A DNA stretch of 64,000 bases. Source: Paracoccaceae bacterium. GTDB lineage: Bacteria; Pseudomonadota; Alphaproteobacteria; Rhodobacterales; Rhodobacteraceae. A program made the position numbers and the translations under genes. Under the pieces are notes generated by a model. It was not told the DNA's origin, searched no databases, and saw nothing but the letters and a program-made list of their open reading frames with translations. This document shows, one piece after another, positions 1 to 8,839 of the stretch (positions within the stretch are counted from its first letter, which is position 1; each line of letters starts with the position of its first letter). Location: the NCBI GenBank assembly GCA_033344815.1, contig JAWPMR010000001.1, positions 1,412,136 through 1,476,135 of the forward strand, written 5' to 3'.

Positions 1-604
1 ACATTTCTTCAAACGAAATCCTGTCCAACTTGCGCGCTTTAGGCGACACACGCGGATCCGTCGTATAGACACCGTCCACATCGGTGTAGATATCACAACG
101 CTCCGCCGCAAAAGCCGCTGCAAAAGCAACCGCCGTCGTATCCGAGCCCCCGCGCCCCAAGGTCGTGATCCGACCTTCCGGGCTCACCCCCTGAAATCCA
201 GACACCACAGCCACGCGCATACCCTCAGCAAACTTGGATGTAATATTTGCAGGGGGAATGTCTTCAATTCTCGCAGCCGAATGTGCCGACGTCGTCCTGA
301 CCGGAACCTGCCAACCTTGCCAACTGCGCGCCGGGACATCCATTTCCTGCAAGGTCAGCGCCATCAACCCCGCCGTGACGTTTTCACCCGATGACACAAC
401 AGCATCATATTCACGCGCGTCATAAAGCGGCGATGTTTCGCCCACCCAGCCCACCAGTTCGTTGGTTTTGCCCGACATTGCGGAAACGATGACGATTACG
501 TCATACCCTTTGGCCACTTCCACGCCGACACGTTTTGCTGCCCGCCTTATACGGTCCAGCGTGGCCACCGATGTGCCACCGAATTTCATCACCAAAACAG
601 GCAT
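1..604 (-). CDS. lysC: Aspartate kinase (N-terminal part, cut by window edge)
   Basis: Catalyses ATP-dependent phosphorylation of L-aspartate, the first committed step towards lysine, threonine and methionine. Only the first 201 codons are present; the rest lies beyond the left edge. The ATG at 604 opens [14 protein letters not shown], with the KFGGTS nucleotide-binding signature at residues 7-12. Further in are [19 protein letters not shown] and [12 protein letters not shown], all typical of the amino-acid-kinase fold of LysC. The C-terminal ACT regulatory domains would be outside the window, so feedback regulation cannot be judged. thrC, in the same pathway, lies at 15.9-17.3 kb but is not linked to this gene. 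Confidence 0.95.
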   Translation of the reverse strand, partial: MPVLVMKFGGTSVATLDRIRRAAKRVGVEVAKGYDVIVIVSAMSGKTNELVGWVGETSPLYDAREYDAVVSSGENVTAGLMALTLQEMDVPARSWQGWQVPVRTTSAHSAARIEDIPPANITSKFAEGMRVAVVSGFQGVSPEGRITTLGRGGSDTTAVAFAAAFAAERCDIYTDVDGVYTTDPRVSPKARKLDRISFEEM

Positions 605-767
605 GCCGCGCCCCTTGCGTTAATCGCGGCGGGTGTACGCGCTGTTGATCCGACACACAAGGCTCTGCAAACATCTCAAATCTGGCAAACTGTTTAAATC
701 ACGCGCCAATTCAGGTGCCCTGCGCACCTGACAGCATCGTGTGGCGGCGCATGCCGCCTCCTTTGGA

Positions 768-1406
768 TCAATAAGCGTGCGCGCGCCCGTCCCAGGTTTC
801 AAAGACGCCTGTGCTTGACAGGTCGAGGATATCAAATCGTTCAGTCAGCCCCGCCACAGCTTCAGCGACGTCAATTGCGGCCGCTTGGCTGCCCATGTCA
901 GTTTTCACCCAGCCCGGGTGATAAATACCAACGGCAATGCCTTCAGGTTTCAGATCACTTGCCAGATTGCGACCCAAATTCAGCACCGCAGCTTTAGAAG
1001 CGCGATAGATGTAACTGCCGCCCGGTGCCTGTTGCGAAGAAGCCATTTGCGAAGAAATGATTGCAATCTTGGCGCTAGGCGCGGCTCTCAAGTTAGGCAA
1101 AAGCGCTTGAATGGTCAGAAAGACGCCCATCACATTCGTGGCAAAACTATCGGCCCACTGCGCGGCAGGGTAGCCCCCGTCCAAAACCTGCCCTTTGTCG
1201 AGATAGACGCCAGCATTGCAAATGAGCAAGTCGACAGGGCGGCCTTCCAGTGTGTGGGCAAATGCCGAATGGCTGTTTGGATCCGTCACTTCCAGCACAT
1301 GTTCGCCATGCCTCGTGGTGCCAATCACATCCTCGCCTCGCGCCGCATAGGCCTTCACCAGTCCAGCACCAATTCCGCGACTGGCCCCTGTAATAACAAT
1401 GGTCAC
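768..1406 (-). CDS. Short-chain dehydrogenase/reductase (SDR)
   Basis: NAD(P)-dependent oxidoreductase of unknown substrate, about 212 aa. The start of the protein holds TGASRGIGAG, the Rossmann dinucleotide-binding loop. CNAG and the catalytic YxxxK (YRASK) follow in order, with an ISSQMAS segment supplying the catalytic serine. I place the start at the GTG at 1406, four bases beyond the stop of the upstream DUF1178 gene, because the SDR fold begins two residues later. A longer in-frame start at 1469 would overlap DUF1178 and adds 21 residues with no SDR character. Neighbour spacing suggests co-transcription with DUF1178. Confidence 0.85.
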   Translation of the reverse strand: MTIVITGASRGIGAGLVKAYAARGEDVIGTTRHGEHVLEVTDPNSHSAFAHTLEGRPVDLLICNAGVYLDKGQVLDGGYPAAQWADSFATNVMGVFLTIQALLPNLRAAPSAKIAIISSQMASSQQAPGGSYIYRASKAAVLNLGRNLASDLKPEGIAVGIYHPGWVKTDMGSQAAAIDVAEAVAGLTERFDILDLSSTGVFETWDGRAHAY

Positions 1407-1410
1407 AACA

Positions 1411-1836
1411 TCAATTCGCTTTTCGGTTTGGCAAAAACGGCAAAGGCGCGACAGGAACACCGTCCTCAATCAGCGCTTTAGCTTCAGCGGCATTGGCCTC
1501 GCCATAGATCGCGCGCTCTGGCGCAGCGCCCAGATACATCGACCGCGCTTCGTCAGCAAAGCGAGGCCCGACGTAATCGGCATTTTTCTCCACATGTTGG
1601 CGCATTTTATTCAAGGCTTTTTCCTGCTCTGTCATTGCGGTTTGAAGCGGTTTCTCCGGCGTGTCACTTGTTGCAGTGGACACCCTTGGCGCCATAATTG
1701 CTTTTTTCACATCGCTGCTGCCACAAATTGCACAGGACAGATGTCCAGACGCCTTCAGGGCATCGAATGCTGACGCGGATTTGAACCAACTGTCAAAAGT
1801 GTGTTCGTTTTCACATTTGAGCGCAAATTGAATCAT
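1411..1836 (-). CDS. DUF1178 family protein
   Basis: A 141 aa protein of a family common in alphaproteobacteria whose function is unknown to me. The N-terminus MIQFALKCENEHTFDSWF is the usual opening. A CENEH segment and a later CAICG give a likely cysteine-based metal site (C8 and the CxxC near residue 35). The middle is charged and probably helical (EKALNKMRQHVEKNADYVG). No signal peptide or membrane segment is seen, so it is probably cytoplasmic. Its stop lies four bases before the SDR start. Confidence 0.85.
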   Translation of the reverse strand: MIQFALKCENEHTFDSWFKSASAFDALKASGHLSCAICGSSDVKKAIMAPRVSTATSDTPEKPLQTAMTEQEKALNKMRQHVEKNADYVGPRFADEARSMYLGAAPERAIYGEANAAEAKALIEDGVPVAPLPFLPNRKAN

Positions 1837-1900
1837 GTCGCGCAGGCTACTCCAAATTGGTTACCGCTTATTTACGAAATGGAGCCGATCATCCCTCGCG

Positions 1901-2371
1901 TCAAGCAAATCCCGTATCTTCGCGCGGATCAAAATCACGTAAAATCCTTGCCAGCTCAGGCTCCTCAACGACACGCGCCGCCTTTTTGCGCGTCATCCAT
2001 GCGCGCTTTCGTTGCCCGGCTTCGGGAAACACCGTGGCCAATTCATTCACCTGAACGGCGTAAACCATGGCCAGACAGGGCAATTCACCGAGGTCATTTG
2101 CATCTTTGCTGTAGGAGTAAATACCCAGACATCTGCCATCGGATACGCCGCGCACGCCCGCTTCTTCCCATGCTTCCTGAATGGCGGACTCAGCTGGTGT
2201 AAGACCGTCCATGGGCCAGCCTTTGGGCACAATCCAGCGCTGCGTGCCGCGCGACGTGATCATGAGTATCTGGACTTTCTTCTTTTTGATCCGGTAACAC
2301 AGCGCGGCGAATTGCGTGCGCACATCCCGTTTTCGGGCACCAGAAAGAGATATTGGCAATTGTTTTATCAT
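1901..2371 (-). CDS. Nudix hydrolase (DIPP/MutT-like)
   Basis: A 156 aa Nudix-fold hydrolase, expected to cleave a nucleoside diphosphate linked to another group. The Nudix box is PKGWPMDGLTPAESAIQEAW followed by EEAGV. It keeps the REUXEEXGU end as QEAWEEAGV, but the first Glu of the GX5E part is replaced by Leu and the Arg by Gln. The upstream RTQRWIVPKG-like stretch resembles diphosphoinositol polyphosphate hydrolases. The ATG at 2371 is the first plausible start. The DUF1178 gene begins 64 bases downstream on the same strand. The substrate cannot be told from sequence. Confidence 0.85.
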   Translation of the reverse strand: MIKQLPISLSGARKRDVRTQFAALCYRIKKKKVQILMITSRGTQRWIVPKGWPMDGLTPAESAIQEAWEEAGVRGVSDGRCLGIYSYSKDANDLGELPCLAMVYAVQVNELATVFPEAGQRKRAWMTRKKAARVVEEPELARILRDFDPREDTGFA

Positions 2372-2517
2372 GATCCGGGTCGCGCCAGCGGTTGATGAAC
2401 AACGTCAGAGTTGTGATATCGCACAACATGAACGATTAATGCGTGTTTGCCAACAAATTATGGCCCCATTTTCGTTATTACCCACAGGATGTTGTGATCT
2501 GTATGACAGCCTTGGGC

Positions 2518-3279
2518 TCAGGCCATGGAACGCCTTCGAGTTTTATCCCTCAATTGCAACACCAGTGTCTCCAATGGCACATCGGCATCTATCGCCAATT
2601 TGCGCAGCCCGAAATGAACATGCGCCATTTCCTGATAATAATTGGTGTAGGCGTAGTTTGTAGCAGCGCCCGCAACTGCCCCCAGAACGGGCACAGTCTG
2701 GGCAGCAAGTTTCTGGCCCAACACGGTCGCCAGCCGCGGCGCAACCCGGGCAATTATTCCTTTTAATGCACCACCCGTCAGGGTGACCCGTGCCGAGAGA
2801 AAGCCAAGATCGGCTCCATCATCTTCCGCAAGAGGACCTGCGGAAGCAAACACTTCAATACAATCGAATTGAACACTTTCAGCGGCCGGATCAAAGCCAT
2901 GTTCGACAGCCACGCCCTGAATAATTCGCAAGAGCAACGTGGTGGTCACCGGCAGTTCTGCCAGGGCCGTGGGTAGCCCCCCCACGCCCCCGACTGCGCC
3001 CATGGCTGTGCCCACAGCCGTGTTCAACCAGCGCTTTTGATCCGGGACCACCTGTCGGCTTGACCCGGCGACCTTCAGGGCTTTTTCCAATGCAAGACGC
3101 GTGGCGCTCTGGAGCCCATCTCGCGCGGGAGCGGGCAATCTATCCAGCAATCCTTCAGCGCGGCCACCGACCACATTGAGCAGTTCCACAGCGCCACCGC
3201 CGGCACGCTTATATCGCTGCGCCAGCGCGTCAAGCTGAGTGTTCACGTCAATCGGCACAACGTGCGAAATATCTTCCAT
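2518..3279 (-). CDS. EcsC family protein
   Basis: About 253 aa and similar to the EcsC family, which is widespread and poorly understood. Visible features are a Gly/Ala-rich hydrophobic central part (TAVGTAMGAVGGVGGLPTAL) and the FDPAAESVQFDCIEVFA segment typical of the family. A Gly/Ala-rich stretch after residue 170 (VLGAVAGAATNYAYTNYYQE) could contact membrane. I chose the ATG at 3279 (MEDISHVV) because an AGGGAAGG ribosome binding site sits 5 bases upstream. The longer frame from 3333 would overlap the neighbouring acetyltransferase gene. Confidence 0.85.
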   Translation of the reverse strand: MEDISHVVPIDVNTQLDALAQRYKRAGGGAVELLNVVGGRAEGLLDRLPAPARDGLQSATRLALEKALKVAGSSRQVVPDQKRWLNTAVGTAMGAVGGVGGLPTALAELPVTTTLLLRIIQGVAVEHGFDPAAESVQFDCIEVFASAGPLAEDDGADLGFLSARVTLTGGALKGIIARVAPRLATVLGQKLAAQTVPVLGAVAGAATNYAYTNYYQEMAHVHFGLRKLAIDADVPLETLVLQLRDKTRRRSMA

Positions 3280-3325
3280 GAGACCTTCCCTTCTGAAATA
3301 GAAATGGGACGGGACGGGGCGAAAT

Positions 3326-3832
3326 TCAATCAATGTGTTTACTTGGGTCCGACCAACGGATCACGTCGCCCGAAATTCCCCGCCACGCATCAGGGTGCAA
3401 TGCATGCCCCAACACCCTTTCAGGATTGGTCGGCGGCGGCATTGTGATGCGGCTTAACCGTTCGAAGCCAAACCGACCATAGTAGGGTTCATCCCCGACC
3501 AATATGACCCGCGCCCAGCCCTGCAACGCCGCGAGAGCAAGGGCTTGATGGATCAGATCTCCTGCCAAACCTTCCCCCTGTCGTGTAGGATGAACGGCAA
3601 TCGGTCCCAAAAGCAAAGCCGCCGCCTCGCCTGCTAGAACAGGCCAGAAGCGGATCGCCCCCGCCAGTACGCCATCCTCATCGCGTGCTACATGATTCAG
3701 TTCTGACACCGAGGCCACATCATCGCGCAATCGATAGGACGACAGTGCCTCGCGCCCCGGCGCAAAACACAAGTCAAAAAGGGCTTCGACCTCATGCTGG
3801 TCCTGCGCGGTTTCAATCTTGAGGTGATACAC
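3326..3832 (-). CDS. GNAT family N-acetyltransferase
   Basis: A 168 aa acetyl-CoA-dependent acetyltransferase of the YhbS-like GNAT group. LLLGPIAVHPTRQGEGLAGD contains the acetyl-CoA pyrophosphate-binding loop (motif A, here RQGEGLAG). YYGRFGFE near residue 120 is the usual end of the fold. It begins with GTG at 3832 and has no strong ribosome binding site. It reads away from the flavin reductase gene at 3919, so the 86 bases between them should hold divergent promoters. The substrate is unknown. Confidence 0.85.
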   Translation of the reverse strand: MYHLKIETAQDQHEVEALFDLCFAPGREALSSYRLRDDVASVSELNHVARDEDGVLAGAIRFWPVLAGEAAALLLGPIAVHPTRQGEGLAGDLIHQALALAALQGWARVILVGDEPYYGRFGFERLSRITMPPPTNPERVLGHALHPDAWRGISGDVIRWSDPSKHID

Positions 3833-3918
3833 GGCGGCTGCGCGGCCCCAGCTTCGGTTTCAGGTGGTCCGCCCCTAACACATGCGTTACAGGACCTGCA
3901 AATGATCAGGAGTTTGCA

Positions 3919-4524
3919 ATGTTCTACCGCCCCCAGGACGGCCACGGTCTGCCCCATAACCCTTTCAACGCGATCGTAAGCCCGCGTCCGATTGGCTGGA
4001 TTTCCACCCGGACCGCGCAGGGGCACAATAACCTGGCACCCTATTCGTTCTTCAACGGTGTCTCTTATACGCCACCACAGGTAATGTTCGCCTCTACCAG
4101 CTATAAAGATGACCAGGGGGACACCAAGGATTCAGTTGCCAATGTGCGCGAAACTGGAGTTTTTTGTGTGAACATTGTCGAATATACCATGCGTGATGCG
4201 ATGAACGCTTCATCCGAAATGCTGCCCAAAGAAACAGATGAATTTGCAATCGCAGGCGTCGCTCCAGTTGAGTGCTCCGAAATCGATTGCGCACGCGTGG
4301 CGCAGGCGCCTGCGTCTCTGGAATGTCGCATGACCCAGATTATCGCCATTGAGGGTCAGAACAACTTCGTAGTTTTTGGAGAAGTCGTCGGCGTGCACAT
4401 CCGTGACAATACTTTGGTTGACGGGCGTTTTGACGTGCGCACATTTCAACCGCTGAGCCGCCTGGGCTATCGCGACTATACCCGCGTCACCGAGTTGTTT
4501 GAACTGGCCCGTCCAGACGATTGA
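3919..4524 (+). CDS. Flavin reductase family protein
   Basis: A 201 aa FMN-binding split-barrel protein of the DIM6/NTAB flavin reductase family, which reduces flavin with NAD(P)H or carries FMN itself. The diagnostic segment is PRPIGWISTRTAQGHNNLAP followed by YSFFNGVSYTPPQVMF, near residues 23-60. The tail (GRFDVRTFQPLSRLGYRDYT) matches the family's C-terminal arm. A CAGGAG ribosome binding site lies 7 bases before the ATG. No oxygenase partner is adjacent, so the physiological acceptor is not shown by context. Confidence 0.9.
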   Translation: MFYRPQDGHGLPHNPFNAIVSPRPIGWISTRTAQGHNNLAPYSFFNGVSYTPPQVMFASTSYKDDQGDTKDSVANVRETGVFCVNIVEYTMRDAMNASSEMLPKETDEFAIAGVAPVECSEIDCARVAQAPASLECRMTQIIAIEGQNNFVVFGEVVGVHIRDNTLVDGRFDVRTFQPLSRLGYRDYTRVTELFELARPDD

Positions 4525-5033
4525 ACCTGAGGTTCGCAAATTTGGAACCGCCTCTGTCATTCAAACCTGACCGCAAGTAACGCGATGCAAAGCTCCTCTT
4601 CGTGTTTGCAACGGGCTGGTAATGAAACCGCTCAAAAACGTTCTCCAACACCCGTTCCGGCCTTTTTTCAAAAGGTGCACCAAGACTGAAAGCAACACCC
4701 CTATTTCCAGCGCGCCGTATTTTTCGAACACAGACGCACAATGCCCCACATGCCCCGGTCTGATTTCAAGTACCGATGCAGAAAAAGGATTTCCCTTGAT
4801 CAGTCATAATTCACTGGTTTCTTCGAGCTTAAGTCGGGTCGCGAGATGCCAAGGGACAATCCAATATTCCAAATGTAAAAATTGGAACAAAACGCTGTAT
4901 CGCTATGGGTAGCCCGCTCAAAAAAAACATTGCGATGCAAAAACGCAGTATCCAACTAATTGAGATGATTGTTGCGACCATACGGGACGGTGGGCGGGGC
5001 GCCTTGGCCAGAGGCCAATAGCGCCGCGCAGCG
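4525..5033. other. Intergenic stretch with a strong hairpin
   Basis: No convincing gene lies in these 509 bases; short frames here have no family features or ribosome binding site. At 4998-5025 is a two-part hairpin just past the SulP stop: outer arms GGCGC/GCGCC and a perfect inner stem TTGGCC-AGA-GGCCAA. It has no T-tract on either strand, so it may be an mRNA 3' stabiliser for the SulP gene rather than a simple terminator. A weaker inverted pair TTCCAA/TTGGAA lies near 4866-4889. Confidence 0.5.
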
Positions 5034-6662
5034 TCAGTGGCCGCCCAGAATGCCTGTTCGCACCTGATAATTTACGGCCAGTTCGTATTCAGGGTCGTCA
5101 TCGCTATCGACCATCAAATGACCCGCTTTCTTCAGCAATCGGTGACAATCCCGACTCAAATGGCGCAATTGCAGTCGCTTTCCTACGCCTTCATACTTAA
5201 CTGCCACAGCCTCGATCGCTTGCAGCGCGGACTGATCCACGACCCGGCTGTCGGCAAAATCAACGATAACTTCCGAGGGATCACCATTTACATCGAAAAG
5301 TTCTGAAAACCCTTCAGAGGAGCCGAAAAACAGCGGCCCCTGAATCTGATACACACGCGCGCCTTCGGGCGTTGTGTAGGTTTTGGAATAAATTCGCCGC
5401 GCATTGTTCCATGCATAGGCTAACGCGCTCACAATAACGCCCACGACGACGGCAACGGCCAGATCTTCGTAAACCGTCACAACTGTCACCAGCAAAATAA
5501 CAAAGGCATCCATTAACGGTACTTTGCGCAGGATCGTCAGACTGTTCCAGGCAAAGGTCCCGATAACCACCATAAACATCACGCCCACCAAAGCAGCCAG
5601 AGGGATCAGCTCGATAACGGAAGAACCGACCAGTATGAACAACAACAAGAAGACTGCTGCCGCGATCCCCGCCACGCGTGTGCGACCGCCCGATTTCACA
5701 TTAATCATCGACTGACCGATCATTGCACAGCCGCCCATTCCCCCAAAGAAACCTGTTACCGTATTTGCAATGCCCTGCGCGATGCACTCCTGTGACGCAC
5801 CGCCGCGTTTGTTGGTCATATCTCCCACCAGATTGAGCGTCAGCAAACTTTCGATCAGCCCAATCGCCGCAAGAATAACGGCATAGGGCAGAATGATCTC
5901 AAAGGTCTCCCAATTGAGCGGTACCATTGGGATATGCAGCGCCGGCAATCCTCCCTGAATGGACGCCAGATCACCGACACGCGGCACATCCAGGCCAAAG
6001 CCGATCACCACAGCCGCAACAATCCCGATGCCAGCCAAAGGTGCGGGAATGACACGCGTAATGCGCGGCATCACCCAGATGATCGCCATGGTGGCTGCCA
6101 CCAGAGCAAGCATCAGATACAGCGGCGTACCACTCAACCATTCGCCACCCGACATGCCGTGTCCCGTGTTCACAATCGTGCCCGGCACTTTAAACTGGCT
6201 CATCTGGGCCAGAAAAATAACAATCGCCAGTCCATTCACGAACCCAAGCATGACCGGGTGAGGCACAAGGCGGATAAACTTCCCCCATCGCATCACCCCT
6301 GCAACCATCTGCAAGCATCCCATGAGCACCACTGTTGCAAAGAGATATTCCACCCCATGCTGCGCCACCAGCGCCACCATGACTACGGCCAGGGCACCTG
6401 TCGCACCGGAAATCATCCCCGGCCTGCCGCCAATCAAAGCCGTGATCAGACCAACGATGAAGGCCGCATAGAGACCAACCAGCGGATTCACTCCGGCGAC
6501 AAAGGCAAAGGCCACAGCTTCCGGCACCAGCGCAAGCGCAACTGTGAGGCCCGACAAAAGCTCAATGCGCAGACGTCCGAGAGAAAATCCATCTTCCGGC
6601 ATCCAGCGCAATTCAGTCATTTCAAGGTTCTTAGTGAAGCTGCGGAACGCTGTTCGCACCAT
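5034..6662 (-). CDS. SulP family anion transporter with STAS domain
   Basis: A 542 aa inner-membrane transporter of the SulP/SLC26 family; members move sulfate, bicarbonate or dicarboxylates, and the substrate cannot be fixed here. About ten to twelve hydrophobic segments span residues 25-415. The SulP signature region is SGLTVALALVPEAVAFAFVAG with GVNPLVGLYAAF. The C-terminal 110 residues form a cytoplasmic STAS domain (DVNGDPSEVIVDFADSRVVD). An AGGA ribosome binding site lies 8 bases before the ATG at 6662. The gene is monocistronic and diverges from mtnP. Confidence 0.92.
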   Translation of the reverse strand: MVRTAFRSFTKNLEMTELRWMPEDGFSLGRLRIELLSGLTVALALVPEAVAFAFVAGVNPLVGLYAAFIVGLITALIGGRPGMISGATGALAVVMVALVAQHGVEYLFATVVLMGCLQMVAGVMRWGKFIRLVPHPVMLGFVNGLAIVIFLAQMSQFKVPGTIVNTGHGMSGGEWLSGTPLYLMLALVAATMAIIWVMPRITRVIPAPLAGIGIVAAVVIGFGLDVPRVGDLASIQGGLPALHIPMVPLNWETFEIILPYAVILAAIGLIESLLTLNLVGDMTNKRGGASQECIAQGIANTVTGFFGGMGGCAMIGQSMINVKSGGRTRVAGIAAAVFLLLFILVGSSVIELIPLAALVGVMFMVVIGTFAWNSLTILRKVPLMDAFVILLVTVVTVYEDLAVAVVVGVIVSALAYAWNNARRIYSKTYTTPEGARVYQIQGPLFFGSSEGFSELFDVNGDPSEVIVDFADSRVVDQSALQAIEAVAVKYEGVGKRLQLRHLSRDCHRLLKKAGHLMVDSDDDPEYELAVNYQVRTGILGGH

Positions 6663-6732
6663 TCCAAATATCCTAAACTCTGTTCAGAGGAGAAGCCGGC
6701 CCGACGCAAGCCCCTTTCGCGCGCTACTAGAC

Positions 6733-6754
6733 GGTTTCCAACAGAATGGAAACC
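6733..6754. promoter_or_regulatory. Perfect inverted repeat in the sulP-mtnP divergent region
   Basis: GGTTTCCA and TGGAAACC form perfect 8-base arms around ACAGAA. The site lies about 70 bases before the transporter start, where a promoter or operator would be expected. The regulator is unknown, and the site could also fold in RNA. This is position plus symmetry only. Confidence 0.4.
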
Positions 6755-6957
6755 CCAAGCGTCCATTCACATAGCATGGTGAACAATTGATAAAGAAAAA
6801 GTGCATCCCACGCGCGCCTCGTCAGATTATCTTCCACGATAAGCACGGTAAATAATGCACGAAAGATCAAAAATGCACATCAAGGTGACAGGCTCAGCAG
6901 TTGATTTCTGCGCGTGACGCCGCCACCATCGGGAAACGCAAACGAATGGAGCCCCTC

Positions 6958-7833
6958 ATGACTCAAACCAAGATCGCCGTGATCGGCGGCTCTGGCATCT
7001 ACGATATCGACGGGTTGGAAAATGCAGCGTGGACAACCGTGGCATCGCCTTGGGGCACACCCTCAGATGCGATCTTAACCGGCACCTTGGACGGCGTTGA
7101 AATGGCCTTTCTGCCGCGTCATGGCCGGGGCCACATTCATAGCCCCTCAACGGTGCCTTACCGCGCGAATATTGACGCGTTGAAACGGATTGGATGCACG
7201 GATGTTATCTCTGTTTCTGCATGCGGCTCGTTTCGCGAAGAAATGGCGCCTGGTGATTTTGTTATTGTAGATCAATTCATTGATCGAACCATCGCGCGGG
7301 AAAAATCCTTCTTTGGGACAGGTTGTGTGGCGCATGTCTCGGTGGCGCACCCCACCTGTCCGCGCCTGTCGGATGCCTGTGAAACTGCGGCCAAGGACGC
7401 GGGCATCACCGTCCACAAAGGCGGCACATATCTGGCTATGGAAGGCCCGCAATTTTCAACACTGGCCGAATCGAAAATGTATCGCGAAAGCTGGGGAGCG
7501 GATGTCATCGGGATGACCAATATGCCCGAAGCGAAACTCGCCCGCGAGGCGGAACTTTGTTACGCGTCGGTCGCCATGATCACGGATTATGACAGCTGGC
7601 ATCCGGATCATGGCGAAGTGGATGTAACGCAAATCATCGCAACGCTTATGGGCAATGCCGACAAGGGCCGTGATCTGGTCCGCCGATTGCCAAAACTTCT
7701 AGGAAATGACCGCGCGCCCTGCCCTCATGGTTGTGATCGTGCGCTGGAATACGCGATTTTAACAGCGCCTGATGCGCGTAATCCGGCGTTGATGTCGAAA
7801 TTGGATGCTGTGGCAGCACGCGTTCTGGCGTAG
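6958..7833 (+). CDS. mtnP: S-methyl-5'-thioadenosine phosphorylase
   Basis: Phosphorolyses methylthioadenosine, a by-product of polyamine and homoserine-lactone synthesis, to adenine and 5-methylthioribose-1-phosphate. The protein is 291 aa from the ATG at 6958, chosen because GGAG lies 7 bases upstream; an in-frame TTG at 6901 would add 19 unlikely residues. Family landmarks are KIAVIGGSGIYD at the N-terminus, PRHGRGHIHSPSTVPYRAN (phosphate and substrate contacts) and MEGPQFST in the middle. apt, which re-uses the adenine, lies 1.6 kb downstream on the same strand. Confidence 0.95.
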   Translation: MTQTKIAVIGGSGIYDIDGLENAAWTTVASPWGTPSDAILTGTLDGVEMAFLPRHGRGHIHSPSTVPYRANIDALKRIGCTDVISVSACGSFREEMAPGDFVIVDQFIDRTIAREKSFFGTGCVAHVSVAHPTCPRLSDACETAAKDAGITVHKGGTYLAMEGPQFSTLAESKMYRESWGADVIGMTNMPEAKLAREAELCYASVAMITDYDSWHPDHGEVDVTQIIATLMGNADKGRDLVRRLPKLLGNDRAPCPHGCDRALEYAILTAPDARNPALMSKLDAVAARVLA

Positions 7834-7875
7834 GGTTTCAAGCCCCACACCAGTCAGTGTTTTCTCCGATGCCCG

Positions 7876-8568
7876 TCAGTTGATTTTGACGATGTTCCAA
7901 TCCACTTTTATCCGTGTGAATGGATCAGCCTGAATGATGTCGCGTACTGTCTTGGGTTGCGGACATTCGGTGCAGGAGTTGGGGTCAATCATCAGCGGAT
8001 TGGCAAACCGCACCCATTTGGAAGTACTGTCTTTCCCGTGCACCTCGTAAATCGAGTCCACGACAAAAGGCGTCAGTGACGTGTTTGCAGCCATCGCGAC
8101 CACTGTCTGCAGGCAGGCCGGGTTCATTGGAGCCTGAACCGCCGGGCGATGGGTTTTCATATAGGTCCATTCGCGCTGGGGTGACTCGACTTTTGCAAGA
8201 CCTGTGATTTTATCACCGACCCAACCACCGACGGAGTCCATCGTCTTGTTCACCCCGGTGCCCCAGACATTGGAAGCAGACAGTTTTGCCGCGACCGGCG
8301 CAACCTCAATGAAAGTCTGCAGGGAACAGATCTTGCTTTCCACGAAATCATTGATGTCATGATTGAAAACGTAAACATCTCCGGGCAGCGGATCACTGAC
8401 GCGCGTATCGGGAATGATCTTTCGCGCGTATCCGATGTCGTCCTCATCAGCGTCCAGGACCAATGTCTCGGCAATATTGAACCCCAGAACTGCGGCAATC
8501 ATGCCGGCGATGGTCCAGAACTTGAAATCGATCTTTTTGGTCTTGGCGGGTTTTTGTGCAGTTTCCAT
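7876..8568 (-). CDS. Membrane-anchored hypothetical protein, coupled to a cysteine-rich peptide gene
   Basis: I do not recognise this 230 aa protein. It has a short basic cytoplasmic start (METAQKPAKTKKIDFKF), one membrane segment at about residues 18-37, then an extracytoplasmic domain of about 190 residues. Cysteines appear in the outer part (ICSLQ, NPACLQT, and a CTEC pair near the C-terminus), so disulfides are possible. The ATG at 8568 lies five bases after the stop of the 38 aa peptide gene and has no ribosome binding site of its own, which suggests translational coupling. A longer GTG start at 8589 would overlap that gene. Confidence 0.75.
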   Translation of the reverse strand: METAQKPAKTKKIDFKFWTIAGMIAAVLGFNIAETLVLDADEDDIGYARKIIPDTRVSDPLPGDVYVFNHDINDFVESKICSLQTFIEVAPVAAKLSASNVWGTGVNKTMDSVGGWVGDKITGLAKVESPQREWTYMKTHRPAVQAPMNPACLQTVVAMAANTSLTPFVVDSIYEVHGKDSTSKWVRFANPLMIDPNSCTECPQPKTVRDIIQADPFTRIKVDWNIVKIN

Positions 8569-8573
8569 AGCGG

Positions 8574-8690
8574 TCACTGTGGGCAGCACAGGTTACTACC
8601 ACAGTTGTAGTAACCTTGTGGACAAGCCGCATATGCCGCGACGGAGGAAACAAAAAAGGCAGCAAGTGCCAGAAGTACGATGGCGCGCAT
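8574..8690 (-). CDS. 38 aa secreted cysteine-rich peptide
   Basis: A small gene, unrecognised. The ATG at 8690 is preceded by GGAG at 8 bases. Residues 1-21 form a textbook Sec signal peptide (MRAIVLLALAAFFVSSVAAYA) ending in the AYA cleavage motif. The predicted mature peptide is ACPQGYYNCGSNLCCPQ, 17 residues with four cysteines in the pattern C-x6-C-x4-CC, enough for two disulfides. The stop is followed after five bases by the membrane protein gene, so the two look like an operon. Size, export signal and cysteine spacing suggest a secreted or periplasmic knot-like peptide. Its role (toxin, metal ligand, signal) is unknown. Confidence 0.75.
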   Translation of the reverse strand: MRAIVLLALAAFFVSSVAAYAACPQGYYNCGSNLCCPQ

Positions 8691-8839
8691 GACGAATTCT
8701 CCAATTTGAGTAAATATTTAGCAGTAAGGAAATGATTCCACATATGCGCGAATTCGTCTGTGAACCTGTTCACACTTCGGATGGGATGATGTTTTATGTT
8801 TACTTTGAAAGCTATCGACAACTTTAACAGGATCAATTC

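Noticed and set aside
4622-4912. A 96-codon frame in the gap after the flavin reductase
   Set aside because: It has no ribosome binding site and no family features.
8691-8839. Additional small ORF or riboswitch before the LysE-type gene
   Set aside because: The 149 bases are AT-rich and likely promoter DNA for the two divergent genes; no structure or frame stood out.
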